Positions 13,401 to 28,400 of a DNA stretch of 64,000 nt are shown here, in pieces. The first letter of the stretch is position 1. Every line of letters starts with the position of its first letter. The notes beneath the pieces are model-generated. The model saw only the letters and a list, made by a program, of their open reading frames with translations, was not told the origin of the DNA and ran no database searches. A program made the position numbers and the translations under genes. This DNA comes from Timema cristinae (lineage: Eukaryota > Arthropoda > Insecta > Phasmatodea > Timematidae): positions 11,571,928 to 11,635,927 of the forward strand of contig JBCFYV010000001.1 in the NCBI GenBank assembly GCA_039000515.1, written 5' to 3'.

Positions 13401-16400
13401 AACACAAACGCTCCTATCAGTAACAACCTTGGACATAGTTAAAGGACATTATAGCTTCATACAATTATTATATACTTTGGTTCAAGTCCCGGTAGCGTCG
13501 AGATGTAGTTTTACCCTCGTAATGGTCCTACTCCTACTACAACTACTACCACAAATACTACAACTACTACTTTAACAACAACTAATACTACAAATTCTGC
13601 TACTAATATTGACCTCGATGGTCTGGGGGTAAAGTGCTCGCTTTAGTACCGGATGATTGTGGGTTCAAACCCAGATGAAGTTGACAGATTTTTCTTTAGT
13701 GATAAAAGTCTGTAGCACAACTTCCTTCGGAGGGAAGTAAATCCGTTGGTCCCATGTTGATTGTGACGTGTAAAAGAACCCTGGAAGGTATGTGAAAATA
13801 TCTTTCTCGACAAAATTGGTAGGCTCTTTCCCTCTCGCTCATAGCTCATAGGTAGGTTTATTCAGATAGCCAAGACTACACAAAATTATAATAGTTAACA
13901 CACACACAGTTCCTCGTCTGCAGGTATATTTTCATCACATCAACTACATGTCACCATAGTGAATAATTGATTACGTGAAAAAGTAACAATTTCACCGCTT
14001 GTTGCTTTCGACTATACCAGCTACACTCAATGTACAGTCAGTGCAGCTACACTCAATGTACAGTCAGTGCAGAGCCGAGCAGACGCGGTCAACCCACACG
14101 AGCCCACAGAATAGTTGTAGTTCGATTTTATTCATTTGTTTGATGAATTTAACGTGCACTTTCTGAATCTACTGATTATATACAGTAGCCCCATGACTTC
14201 TTTGGTGCTGACTGACAGCTCACAGCTGACTTTTGACAGTCAACATTTAGGTATATACCTGAATTTTGACTGTCAGAAGTAACGGCTGATAAACACATGT
14301 TTTTACAGATCATATGGTCCGGCATAGGGATACATAATTTGGTCTGGTAAGTTTTCAAAGCTTTTAGCTGTCAGCTGTCAGCTGTCAGTCAACACCAAAG
14401 AAGCCATGGGGCTGCTGTAAGTACACGATAATTTCTATGAACGAAAGCGAAAGTGCCTACCAATGACAGGAAAGGTATTTTTCCACATACCTTCCAGGCT
14501 TTTTTTTTTTTTTTTACACGCCACAATCGACATGGGACCAACGGTTTTACCTTCCCTCCGAAGGAAGTTGTGCTACGGATTTTTTTATCTCTCAAGGAAA
14601 ATCCGTCAATCCCTGATTGGGTTTGAACCCACGAACATCGGATCCTGAGGTGAACACTTTACCCCCAGTACCCCGTTATGTCATCTTAGTCGTTTGGATC
14701 TAGAATCATCCCTTACAGATATTAAAATGGAAGAAGACCTTATGACATCAATCCAATTGATTGAGAGAGGAAAAAAACAAGCACTATAAAAAACTAGAAA
14801 ATATAATGTTCAAACTATAATGATATGAGCAAAAGAAATGAAAAACTAATAAACAATAAAAGGGAGCTATAATAATAATAATAATAATAATAAATAATAA
14901 TAATAATAATAATAATAAAGGTACGCTATGAGTAAATCAAGCAAAAAGACAAGAAAATTTAAGATAGCGAGAAAAAAAAGAAGAATAAATCAAACTGAGC
15001 AATACGGAAGAAATATTGACTTGAAGATTGGTGGTTTAGAAACGCACCCCACAGAATATTTGGGTTGTCATGGAAAACTTTCTCAAATGTTTAAAACTGA
15101 CATATGAAGAAAAAACAGATTGGATTAATACATCGTCTACCCCATAAGAACCAAATATAACACTACCAGTGAATGTCCAATCTGCATGTAGAACTAGAAG
15201 AAACACTTGCCGAAAAAATTGCACAAAAGGGTAATGAATAATAATAACACTTACTACCCGTTCGGGTTAAACGCTTAAGAACTAATTACGCTAATGGGTT
15301 AGGAATTGGGAAGGTTGAATATAGAGGAAGTGAATCCGCATTAGTGTGGAGGAAGATCGGGGGAAAAAATTAGGAAAACCACCCCCAGTTCACCCTATCG
15401 AGATTCGAACCTCAATCTCCCCATCCTCGGCAGTCTAGCTCAACACGAAACCAGCACGCTAGCTAACTACGTCACTGAGGTGGGTAAAAAAAAAAGTGTA
15501 ATTGAAAAAGGAAAAAGGAGGCTTATATACATCAACAAAAACCTGGTTCCATTTAATAAAAAATCCACTGTGGCAAGTTAAAACGAATGTAGGGAAAATT
15601 GCTATGAAGAATGATAGGTAAAAAATGGTAAGATTTACGTGCGCAAGTTTGAGTGTACTACTGCTATAGATCAGCAAAGTTGAGTGTACTACTGCTATAG
15701 ATCAGCAAAGTTGAGTGTACTACTGCTATAGATCAGCAAAGTTGAGTGTACTACTGCTATAGATCAGCAAAGTTGAGTGTACTACTGCTATATATCAGCA
15801 AAGTTGAGTGTACTACTGCTATAGATCAGCAAAGTTGAGTGTACTACTGCTATAGATCAGCAAATTTGAGTGTACTACTGCTATAGATCAGCAAAGTTGA
15901 GTGTACTACTGCTATAGATCAGCAAAGTTGAGTGTACTACTGCTATAGATCAGCAAAGTTGAGTGTACTACTGCTATAGATCAGCAAAGTTGAGTGTACT
16001 ACTGCTATAGATCAGCAAAGTTGAGTGTACTACTGCTATATATCAGCAAAGTTGAGTGTACTACTGCTATACATCAGCAAAGTTGAGTGTACTACTGCTA
16101 TAGATCAGCAAAGTTGAGTGTACTACTGCTATAGATCAGCAAAGTTGAGTGTACTACTGCTATATATCAGCAAAGTTGAGTGTACTACTGCTATATATCA
16201 GCAAAGTTGAGTGTACTACTGCTATACATCAGCAAAGTTGAGTGTACTACTGCTATATATCAGTAAAGTTGAGTGTACTACTGCTATAGATCAGCAAAGT
16301 TGAGTGTACTACTGCTATAGATCAGCAAAGTTGAGTGTACTACTGCTATAGATCAGCAAAGTTGAGTGTACTACTGCTATAGATCAGCAAAGTTGAGTGT

Positions 16401-19400
16401 ACTACTGCTATATATCAGCAAAGTTGAGTGTACTACTGCTATATATCAGCAAAGTTGAGTGTACTACTGCTATATATCAGCAAAGTTGAGTCTATTACTG
16501 CTATAGATCAGCAAAGTTGAGTGTATTACTGCTATAATCAGCAAAGTTGAGTGTACTACTGCTATATATTAGTAAAGTTGAGTGTACTACTGCTATAGAT
16601 CAGCAAAGTTGAGTGTACTACTGCTATACATCAGCAAAGTTGAGTGTACTACTGCTATACATCAGCAAAGTTGAGTGTACTACTGCTATACATCAGCAAA
16701 GTGTAGTGTACTACTGCTATACATCAGCAAAGTTGAGTGTACTACTGCTATATATCAGCAAAGTTGAGTGTACTACTGCTATATATCAGCAAAGTTGAGT
16801 GTACTACTGCTATATATCAGCAAAGTTGAGTGTACTACTGCTATAGATCAGCAAAGTTGAGTGTATTACTGCTATAGATCAGCCAAGTTGAGTATACTAC
16901 TGCTATAGATCAGTAAATTTGAGTGAACTACAGACATACATTCCAGGACACTTTAAATTAAAAGAGACCCTGTTCAATCCCAGCTGGTTCTCATCTAAAG
17001 TATTATTTGTAGCAGTGTATTTTACCATCCAGATACCAGCATGTCTAAGCATTGTGGGTTATTTTATTTTGAGATCACAGCTCGTTGTTAAGAGTCGATC
17101 TTACTTTTAATACCTGCACATTAAAAAAGCTAAGAAAGCTGTTAGAAAAACTATGTTACGCTCAGCATCAGGTTGTTACTTGTCGACAGCTCTTCGGTAG
17201 TCGGAGGGAGGGGGGTGATCTCGCATGGTTCCACCCAGTGTGTTGTTGGATAGAGGGGGGGAGGGGGAGAGATCGTCACACTTCTGTGAGGTACACCACA
17301 TCCTGAACAGACGTCGAGAACCTTCGAACTGCAGGCATTGGGAACGTCACAGCATCTCTAGTAGGTGCAGGGTAGAGTGGAATCATTGAAACTAGTAGTT
17401 TAGTAGTATTCTGGTAGTAAGGAATCACTCACCCACGTCTATGTACCCCTTGACCCCGCCCAGGTTACGGACTCTGACGATGCTGGACTTCTTGAGACGG
17501 CAGTTGACCACCATCCCGAGGTTGTCCACACCCACCTCCAACACACACACTCCCCTGCACACCTCCAGTAGGCAACCTGCAACAACCCATTGTCAGAGAC
17601 CAGAATACGCAGACACGACTCTCAAGTCAATGTATGTAAACACTAATTAATATATTTTCCTTTAAAAAAAATATTTATTTTCAAGTATCTCAACGTATTC
17701 GCTTAGCTTCTAGAACTTTCTTTGTTTCTCTTGAGTATAATCAGTCAGAAAGTATCCCAACAGCAGTCGCCAGTAAATACAGTAGCCCCACGGCTTCTTT
17801 GGTGCTGACTGACAGCTCACAAATGACTTTTGACAATCAACTTTTAGGTATATACCTAAATTTTAACTATCAGAAGTGACAGCTGCTAAACACATGTTTT
17901 TGCAGATCATTTGGTTTGGCGTAGGGATACATAATTTGTTTGGCTGGTAATTTTTTCGAAAGCCGTCAGCTGTGAGCTATCAGTCAGCACTAAAGAAGCC
18001 ATGGGGCTACTGTAGCTACTGTTTAAAAATTGCACCTTGTATTTTTCTATCACGGCATACCTTAAGGTGGGGGTTGTAGGGGACGCGAGAAAAGGCCAGT
18101 GTTGTTTACAGTTTTATGGCAAAATATTTTAATGGTCAAAATAAATCAAATATTTATCTCCAGTAGAAACAAAGAGTTTAATTCTCTTCACATGGTGATA
18201 TCAACATTTGTTGAATATCTGTCATGCGCATAGCCGCATTAAATGATACATTTTTTAACTGGCGAGAAAAAGTTGTCATTAAATTACAGGACAACCTTGA
18301 TAGATATTCAACAACTGTTGACGATCTAATCACTATCGTCTTTCCTGAGAACGTAATCAACGTATTTACCTATAATATAGAACAGACAACCTTTCAATTT
18401 TCGTGACTTTGGAACGATTAGTGAAAATCCTTTCTCTTCAATCGAACCAACTTAATTGCTTTTTTTTTCTTGTGAATATTCGTGGATGACGTCACCACAA
18501 GTTACCGCATAATGAAAGTGTTTTGTGGAACCTACACAGCGAGACTTGTAGTATTGAACATTCAGTCTCAGAACTATCAAAGTGTTAGCCCTGGGGTTAA
18601 GGGGGAAGTCTCAATATTGTGTTCTAGTTATAAGGGAAGTTAAATTATCACTATTAGCTGAGGGAATGAAAAATATTCAGTAGATTGTCACCAGGGAAAG
18701 AAAGCTTGTTTAAACTTTACCTGTGAATTTTCTCATCACTCAGTGATCCTCATTGTCAGGTATCAACGAACATAATATCCCATGTGAGGTATGTAGAGCT
18801 GAGCTTGTTAAACTGTACTGTGAATTGTTCTCATCACTCAGAACACTTCATTGTCAATATCAACGAACATACATTCCCATGTGAGGTATGTAGAGCAGAG
18901 CTTGTATTAAACTGTACCTGTGAATTGTTCTCATCACTCAGTAGAACACTCATTGGTCAGGTTTTCAAGGAATCATACATTCACATTGTGAGGTATGTAG
19001 GAAGCAGAGCTTGTTTAAACTGTACCTGTGAATTGTTCTCATCACTCAGTAGAACACTCATTGGTCAGATATCAACGAACATACATTCCCATGTGAGTAT
19101 GTAGAGCAGAGCTTGTTTAAACTGTACTTGTGAATTGTTCTCATCACTCAGTAGAACACTCATTGGTCAGATATCAACGAACATACATTCACATGTGAGG
19201 TATGTAAGCAGAGCTTGTTTAAACTGTACCTGTGAATTGTTCTCATCACTCAGTAGAACACTCATTGGTCAGATATCAACTAACATACATTCCCATGTAT
19301 GTCCATGAGTGAGTTACAAAGAGTCTACAAAATATGCCCGGAAAGGTATTTCCATATACCTTCTAGGATTCTTATACATACCACAGTCGACATGGGACTG

Positions 19401-22400
19401 ATGGCTTTACTTCCTATGCGAAGGAAATTGTGCTACGGATTTTTATCGCTCAAGAAAAATCCGTTGACCCCGGCTTGGTTTGAACCCACGAACATCGTGT
19501 CTGAGACATTCATTTATTCTAAGACCACCAAGGTTCACTAGCTAGATGGCTGGCAAACGAAATTGAAAATCCATATGCCCGATAAAAGAGTTTTGAAAAG
19601 TCAAGGTACACTTTAAGGTGATTCCTCTTAAACTAATTTATCACTGTGACATTTACTTTCTTTTTTTTTGCATAAATTAGTTTTCACTTTTAATCAAACT
19701 TATTTACTAATCTATACAGTGATATAGCTTTAATTAAGTCAGCCTTGTTATTGAAATAATCCATTATAAAAAATCTATTTACACTGGGCAGAAGCTCATT
19801 TCGGAGGAAAAACAAGTCTTACCAATAAAAATTACCCTTAATATTAGATTTTATGTGGATAAAAATATGTATAAATGATTTTATTTGATTTATTTTTCTC
19901 TTTTGGATGTAAAAGTGGCTGTGGATCAAATATTTCCCGTTGAATGAAATGTAAACACCTTAAAACCTCTTTAAGTGCCTTGTAAATGTCTACATGTGTG
20001 TGTTGATTAGCAAACATATGTGACCAGAGAAACCTTGCATTCCACACCTAACGGGCCATTTAAGCGTTAACAAGTGATTTATTATCTTCTATTTTTTTCT
20101 ATGACCGCGTCTTACCACCCGTTCAGGTTATAGGCATATGTACTTAATATGCTAATACATTAGGGGTGAGGAAGGTTGAATCTAGATGGAGGTCTACTCG
20201 TATTATCATGGAGAAGAGTGGGAAGCCATTTAGTAAAAACCAACCTAAATATACTCGACCAAGATTCGAACCCCGATCTCACCTTTATCAGCAGGCCAGT
20301 CTAACACGAGAGTGACACCTTAGAACAGAAGCTCCCAAACATTTTTTTAGTCTGAAGCAGGCCTAGCATAGTTTTGTTTACACTATTATCATTATTATCA
20401 TCATTAATACTACACTTATTATCATTATTATTATTATTATTAAAATTCGGTGACCTGTGTTAGGGTAAGGTGTCAGACTCTATGCTGGCGGCCGGGTTCG
20501 ATCCTCGGTCCCGGTCAAAGATTTATCTGATTACCAAACCTTTCCTTCACCTCTGACAAGTTATCTTGTGAATGTGGGGAATGCCAGGCCTCCACCGTGG
20601 TTCGGATTCCACGTTAAACTGTAGGTCCTTCATTTCATCTCACAATCACCCTACCATTACACATTAGCGTAAGTGCGTATAACCCGAACGGGTAGTAAGA
20701 CGCGGTGCTAATAATAATAATTATTAAAATTCAATAAAGACAGTTAAATTTTACAGGTACTAAACAAACGGAAAAACCTCACAGTCATGATCTGGCTGCG
20801 CCTTTGGAAAAATCTCCTTTATTCAAATTCGAAAAAATGGTCAATCCTAATAACAGAAGTTATTTTATAATGAGAAAAACAAATAAAGAATGCATTAAAG
20901 TCACGAATATCCGGCCTAAAATGGCGACATTCCGGGCCGGATAGCAGAAAATCCGGATATTATGGAATCCTATTTAAATAATTTTCAGCGTGGGTTTGAC
21001 TACTTTTTTTAATTTTTAAAGAACACTTATCTTTGTTTCAATAGAATTCACCGATTTTCTGATTGCGATCTTAGTCTTTTTTTTCATGCTAGAGTTTTGG
21101 CATGAATTATTATATTATTATTATTATTATTATTAGCACCGCGTCTTACTACCCGTTCGGGTTATACGCACTTACGCTAATGTGTAATGGTAGGGTGATA
21201 GATGAAATGAAGGACCTACAGTTTAACGTGGAATCCGAACCACGGTGGAGGCCTGGCATTCCTCACATTCACAAGATGTCTTGAAATAAGAAATAAAACC
21301 GCTATATTTCTTATTATTAATACAAGACAAGGTTGGAGGTAAATAATTGTGCTCACTCATATTCTAGTACAGCTCGTGGCTGCCTTGGGATATATTGTAT
21401 GAGTATTAAATATACACTTTCTAAACGCGTGACCTACTATACTAGGATCTAATTTAATTGGACATTTGAGTCACCTTTTAGAAAATACAGACTTTATTTG
21501 CGGCCAAAATTGGTGACATTTTACCGTGTTATTATTGTCCGCTGCTCTATCAAGGACATTAGGTGAAGATCACAGAGGACAAGGGAGATTTTAACAAGAA
21601 GAGGTTACCGCTGACCAACAAGTTGAGTTTGTTACTGAGGAAGAAACTGAAGAAATGTTACCTAGGGCATCGCACTGTATGAAGCAGGAACTTGGACTCT
21701 CAGGAAGATGGAAAAGAAATACTTGGAGAGCTTAGAAATGTGGGGGCTGGAGAATACTTGAGAAGATCAGGTGGACAGACAGAGTGACAAATGAACAAGT
21801 TGAAGAAGAGTGGGTGGATGTGATTCTTCAGTCCAAAGCAAACTGGATCAGACACATCCTTAGGGGGAACTGTCTTCTGCACAACGTCATAGAAGGTAAG
21901 GTTGAGGGAAAGAGGAGCTTAGGAAGGAGGAGATTCAATTATTGGATGACTCGGAGGAAAGAATAAAATCCTGGGAGCTTAAGGAGGAGGCAGAGGACAG
22001 GGTGCATTGGTGGTCTAAGTTCACTGGCAAAAGTAATGGACATGTCTTAAGACAGAATACCTAATAAAAATAATTATTGTTATTTTTTATTGATAATATC
22101 TATCAAAAGTGACATCTACAGATCACATGACTTGACGTATGAATACGTGAAAGTAAAGTATATAGATCGCATGCCTTCAGGCCCCATAGAGGCCCCTCAG
22201 CTATAGATATCGACGAGTTTCCATTGTATTCCTAATTTTATTCCGCCTCGTTTCAGACTTTCACTCGGACACACATGAACACGGCGCATATTTCAATCTG
22301 AACTGGTTTACCCACCTCGCAAACCTTTGGTAACGGCCCCCTTTGGCTCGGAGCTTATACGTCGTAAGATATCAACAAACATGGACGGGTGTAACTTCTC

Positions 22401-25400
22401 CTTTCTTTCCTCACCGCGTCTTACTACCTGTCCGGGTTCAACGCGAACATTAATCACGCTAATGGAATAAGGATGAGGAAGGTAGGATCTTAGGAGAGAT
22501 GTATCAGAATTTGCGTGGAGGGAGAGTGAGATATTTTCTTTTAACACCTCGTCTCACTATTACCCTCTCGGGTTATACGCTTATGTACTAATTACGTTAA
22601 TGTTTTAAGGATGAGGACGGTTATATTTAGAGGAATTGTACCCGTATTTGCCTGAAAGGGAATTGGGAAATACTTTTGAAAAAATTATCTTATTACACAA
22701 CTGAGATCCGACCTTTACCTACTCGTTATCAGCTGTCTAGTCTATTGCGAGAGTAGCGCTTTAGACAAGAAAAAACTACCCCTCAGTAAACCCGACCGGG
22801 GATTCGACCCCTGATCTCTCCATCCCCAGCAGGCCAGCCTAACACGAGAGTGACGCCTTAGACTAATGGTTCTCAAACTGTGGATTCCATAACCAAATTG
22901 TTGGTGGGTCACGAACACTTTTTAAAAAGTGAAATTTTTTTAACTATTCAAAAATTGAAAAGGATGTAAAAATAAAAAATAGAAAAAATAAGGTGGTTAA
23001 TTTAGTAAGATTATATTCAATAATGAATTTAAAATAAAGATTAAGAAAAGCCTGCTTCGGTGGCCGCGTGGTCTAAGGTGCTAGCTACTCTCGCAATATA
23101 CTAGAATACCGTTGAGGGGAGATCGGGGGTTTAATCTCATTTGGGTATACTGAGGGTGGTTTTTGCTAAATGGTTTACACTTTCCCTTCACAGAAATACG
23201 GGTACACTGCCTATAAATATAACCTTCCTAATCCCTAAACTATTTACGTAATTAGTACATGTGTGAATAACCCAAATGGGTAGTAAGACGTGGTGCTATA
23301 AACAAAACAGGATGAAAATAAACCCCTTATGACCATTAAGGTTTGTCGTCCTAAGAACTGGGTTACGAGCTATAAGAGTTTGGGAAACACTGACCACGTG
23401 ACCACCGATACATGTAGAACTACTTTTTGTTCACCCTGTAGCCAAAGAGCAGGAATATTTTGTAATAATATCTGAGGCGAGGCTCTAGAAATATCGAAAG
23501 TTGAGCAGGTCTGTTTTACAACCTGTCGGAGAAAGTAGAAGAGCGACTTGATCTGTTTGTTTATTAAATTCACACGTTTTTTTAAATAAAAAACTATTTT
23601 ATTTTTTATTTTTATATTAGCACCACGTCTTACTACCCATTCGGGTTATACGCTCTAAGTACTAATTATGCTAATGGATTATGAATTGGGAAGGTTGAAT
23701 TAGAGGAAGTGAACCCGCATTTGCGTGGAGGAGAGTGGAAAACCATTTAGGAAAAATCATCCCCAGTTCACCCGACCGAGATTTGAACCTCGATCTCCCC
23801 ATCCTCAGCAGTCGAGCTTAACACGACTAGCGCGTTAGCCAACTACGCCACCGAGTCGGGTAAAAAAAATAAAAAACTCTGTTAGTTTCTGGAATGATTT
23901 GTAAATCTCTCCTTAGTGACATTAGATGTGTGCAAGAGAAAGAAAGAGAGAGGGAGAGACTCGTTTCGGTGGCTACATAGTTTAAGGTGCTACTCTCGCA
24001 GATGATGGGGAAATCGAGGTTCGAATCTTGGTCGGGTGTACTGAGGGTGTTTTTTACAAAATAGTTTTCCACTCTCCAACCATATGAATGCGAGTACACG
24101 TCTTCTTAATATAACCTTACTGATTCATAAAACAAAAAAACGTAATTAGTAAATAAGGGTATAACCCTAAAGGGCATTAGGATGCAACACTTAAAAAAAA
24201 GTTAAAGTGAGATATGCTTCCTGACTGTCCAAAAGTAATATAATTTTTTAATTATTTTCTGTAGCGCCCGTTCAGTTATACGCTTGGGTACTAACTACAG
24301 TATCCCCGTCGCTTCTTTGATGCTGACTGACAGCTGACAGCTGATTTCTGACAGTCAACATTTAGGTGTATACCTAAATTTTGACTGTCAGAAGTGACAG
24401 CTGCTAAACATATGTTTTTGCAGATCATATGGTTTGGCGTAGGGATACATAATTTGGTCTGATAACTCTTCAAAGCTTTTAGCTGTCAGCTGTGAGCTGT
24501 CAGTCAGCACCAAAGAAGCCATGGGGCTACTGTACGCTAATAATATTAGGGATAAATAAGGTTATATTCATAGGAATTTTAACCGCATTTACGTAAAGGG
24601 AGAGTGTAAACCCCCTTCTTTTTTAAAAAAAATCATCTCAAAACACCTACCAAGATTTAAACCTTGATCTCCCCATCATCGTCAATCTAGTCTACTGTGA
24701 GAGTAGCGCCTTAGTCCATGAGACCATCGAAGCTTACGTATTATAATAATATTACTTGTATTTCCACCAATTATAGTGAGACCTATACCTGTCTTACGGT
24801 CGTGTGGTTAGAGAGACTTAGTGGGGGATCTCGGGTTAATAGGTTCTTTATACATTTATTAATAGGCCGAGAGGAAGAACCAGGGACAGATGGCTGACGG
24901 GAGTAATGAGGAGTATGGAGGAGAGAGAGGACTGGACTGGGCCAAGGTGGAGGAAGAGAGATGATGGAGAGAAAGATGACACTGAAGAGGTTTCTGTCCG
25001 AAACATATTCAGCCAGTGGTTGGAGGCTGCTCACGAAGAAGAAGAAGATGATGATGATGATGATTATGATGAATAGGCAGTGGTTCTCAGAGGTCGTGTC
25101 ACGAAATTCTCAACGTTATGTTATTGTTGATAAAGAATAATAGTTAAGAAAAGTTTCATTTAATTTTTAAGAAATAAGAGAATAATGTATAAAAGCTTTT
25201 TTTTCCTGGGAGTTTTAATGATTTAAAATCCGGATAATTAATGAGACTCTTAGTCGTTTTTGTACATCTAATTCCAATTCGTGGTCACACGCACACACCT
25301 TACACTTCCTGTTCGGCTGAGGGAGGACTCTTCTGCGCACGCGCATATCAGAATCTTCCGTAGTGCCGTGACGACTCACAAATAGTGTCACGTGAGCGGA

Positions 25401-28400
25401 CAAAAATAGTTTTTGAAACACTGGACTAAAACTTCACTCTCACAATAGACTGGACTGCCGATGACACGGTGATAAGGGTTTAAATCTAAGTCGGGTATAT
25501 TTTTTGTTTACTAAATGGTTTTCCAAATCTCCCACCACATAGATCGTTGCGTAACAGTTGGGTCACAGTCACTGACCAGGAGGATTACAGTCATAGCTTG
25601 GTTGGGCCACAGTCACTGACCAGGAGATTATAGTCATAGCTTGGTTGGGCCAAAGTCCCTGACCAGGAGGATTATAGTCATAGCTTGGTTGGGCCACAGT
25701 CACTGACCAGGAGGATTATAGTCATAGCTTGGTTGGGCCACAGTCACTGACCAGGAGGATTATAGTCATAGCTTGGTTGGGCCACAGTCCCTGACCAGGA
25801 GGATTATAGTCATAGCTTGGTTGGGCCAAAGTCACTGACCAGGAGGATTATAGTCATAGCTTGGTTGGGCCAAAGTCACTGACCAGGAGGATTATAGTCA
25901 TAGCTTGGTTGGGCCACAGTCACTGACCAGGAGGATTATAGTCATAGCTTGGTTGGGTCACAGTCCCTGACCAGGAGGATTATAGTCATAGCTTGGTTGG
26001 GCCAAAGTCACTGACAGGAGGATTATAGTCATAGCTTGGTTGGGCCACAGTCACTGACCAGGAGGATTATAGTCATAGCTTGGTTGGGTCACAGTCCCTG
26101 ACCAGGAGGATTATAGTCATAGCTTGGTTGGGCCACAGTCACTGACCAGGAGGATTATAGTCATAGCTTGGTTGGGCCACAGTCACTGACCAGGAGGATT
26201 ATAGTCATAGCTTGGTTGGGCCAAAGTCACTGACCAGGAGGATTATAGTCATAGCTTGGTTGGGCCACAGTCACTGACCAGGAGGATTATAGTCATAGCT
26301 TGGTTGGGCCACAGTCACTGACCAGGAGGATTATAGTCATAGCTTGGTTGGGCCACAGTCCCTGACCAGGAGGATTATAGTCATAGCTTGGTTGGGCCAA
26401 AGTCACTGACCAGGAGGATTATAGTCATAGCTTGGTTGGGCCAAAGTCACTGACCAGGAGGATTATAGTCATAGCTTGGTTGGGCCACAGTCCCTGACCA
26501 GGAGGATTATAGTCATAGCTTGGTTGGGTCACAGTCCCTGACCAGGAGGATTATAGTCATAGCTTGGTTGGGCCACAGTCCCTGACCAGGAGGATTATAG
26601 TCATAGCTTGGTTGGGCCACAGTCCCTGACCAGGAGGATTATAGTCATAGCTTGGTTGGGCCACAGTCCCTGACCAGGAGGATTATAGTCAAAGCTTGGT
26701 TGGGCCAAAGTCACTGACTACATCGCTCGTAGCCCAGTTGTGGAAATCCAGTTATCCAGTACTAATGTACTATTATCCAGGGGATAATAGTACTTCCTTT
26801 CCTAGGAGGCTCTTTCCATGTCCCGATAAGATTAGGGATGGTGGTAGTGAGTATGAGGGTGATATGAGAGTGACGATATGAGGGTGATATTATGAGAGCA
26901 ATAGTGAGCAGAAGGTTAGTTTGAGGGTGTGGAACCAGAGGAAACACTTACAAACTAACTTAAACTTATCTAATAAAGCACCCGTTTCGGTGGCCGCATG
27001 GTCTAACGCGCTACTTTCATGTTGAACTAGACTGCCGAAGACGGGAAGATCAGGGTTCAATCACAGTCGGGTGCACTGAGGGTGTTTTTTCCTAAATAGT
27101 TTGCACTCTGCCTCCACGCAAGTGCAGGTGCATTGTTTTCAAATTAAACTTTCCTAATCTCTAATCCATTAGTGTAATTAGTACATAGACGTATAGCACA
27201 AACAGGTAGAAGGACGTGGTGCTAAAAAAAAAATCCTGGTGACATTTGGAGTAGTTCCCCTTTCGGGATAAATACCCAAAGTACCAGCCGGGAATCGGAC
27301 CCAAGACCTCTTAGCTGGTAGCCAGATGCACTAACCACTACACTATGGGGCTGGCTATTAATAATTAATATCAAAGTTAATTATATGTTTCGGCCTCATT
27401 AGTGAAAAAGATAAAACAAGAGTTTGTCATTATACTTTTTTCTGAAAGACAAGATCTCACTGTTTTAATTGTTTGTGAAAGAAAAAATTGGATTTTTTTC
27501 TGCACGTGTGTCTGTACTTACACATCGCTGGAAACTACGAGCTGCGCTATTATCAAACTAATAGAAGAAATATATCCAAGTTAAAATAGGACCTCACTAC
27601 TATCGGCCAACAATAATAATGGCTCGTTATAGTCTTTCATTGATCACTATGATTGTTGGCTTTACTCAATTAAGTAGGGAAACGTGGTCCACGTGTCGGG
27701 CATCACATAACCCCCATCCACCAGATTATGAAGACAACCCCCATCCACCAGATTATGAAGACAACCTCCAAAAGGGTCACCAGTGCCTGACACCTACTGA
27801 CAACCACAAAGGGTCACTAGTGCTGACACCTACTGACTGTATCACAACTCAGTTATCTTCATCCCGCATCAGCAGGTTTCTGCGCATGCGTATTGTCGAC
27901 CTTCTCTCTAAATGTTACGTAATTCACCCGCCAATGATCGCTCTCGCCGTCAAGGAATGCTGCTGAGAACTTGCTTTCGCTGGACTCTCCTTCTTTTGTT
28001 TCGTATCGAATGGAAGGCGACGTTGACGCGATTGTTTTAGTTACAGTGAGAGGGCCTGCAAGACAATACAAGTACACTCATTTATAAGTGTCCTTCTATC
28101 AGGATTAATATCAACAGTGACAGCTTCAGATCATATCACCTGACGTATAAACACTTGAAAGTAAATCTAGTAGCTTTCATTTGATGCTCTTCCTACCACG
28201 GGCTTACAACGGAATACACACACTAAGACGACATTATATTTTAATTGAAAGCATTTATTTATTTGCAATATTTAATGTGCACTTTCCGAACCGATTGATT
28301 ACAGCAGCACACGATTATTTCTATGAAAAACAAGGCCATAGTCAGGGGTTTTGGGGGTTCAAATCCCTCATCCCCCGAAATGTTGTGAACAAAATATATA

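Noticed and set aside
20448..20530. tRNA genes at the heads of SINEs
   Set aside because: A and B boxes are present, but acceptor stems do not pair and the sequence continues into a repeated body and tail, so these are SINE promoters.
27900..28055. Possible extra gene 1 exon with phase-1 acceptor (ttgcag) and open frame
   Set aside because: It fits the phase of exon 1, but no acceptable donor follows the coding-like part, it would destroy the signal peptide reading, and exon 2 at 17433-17576 fits better.
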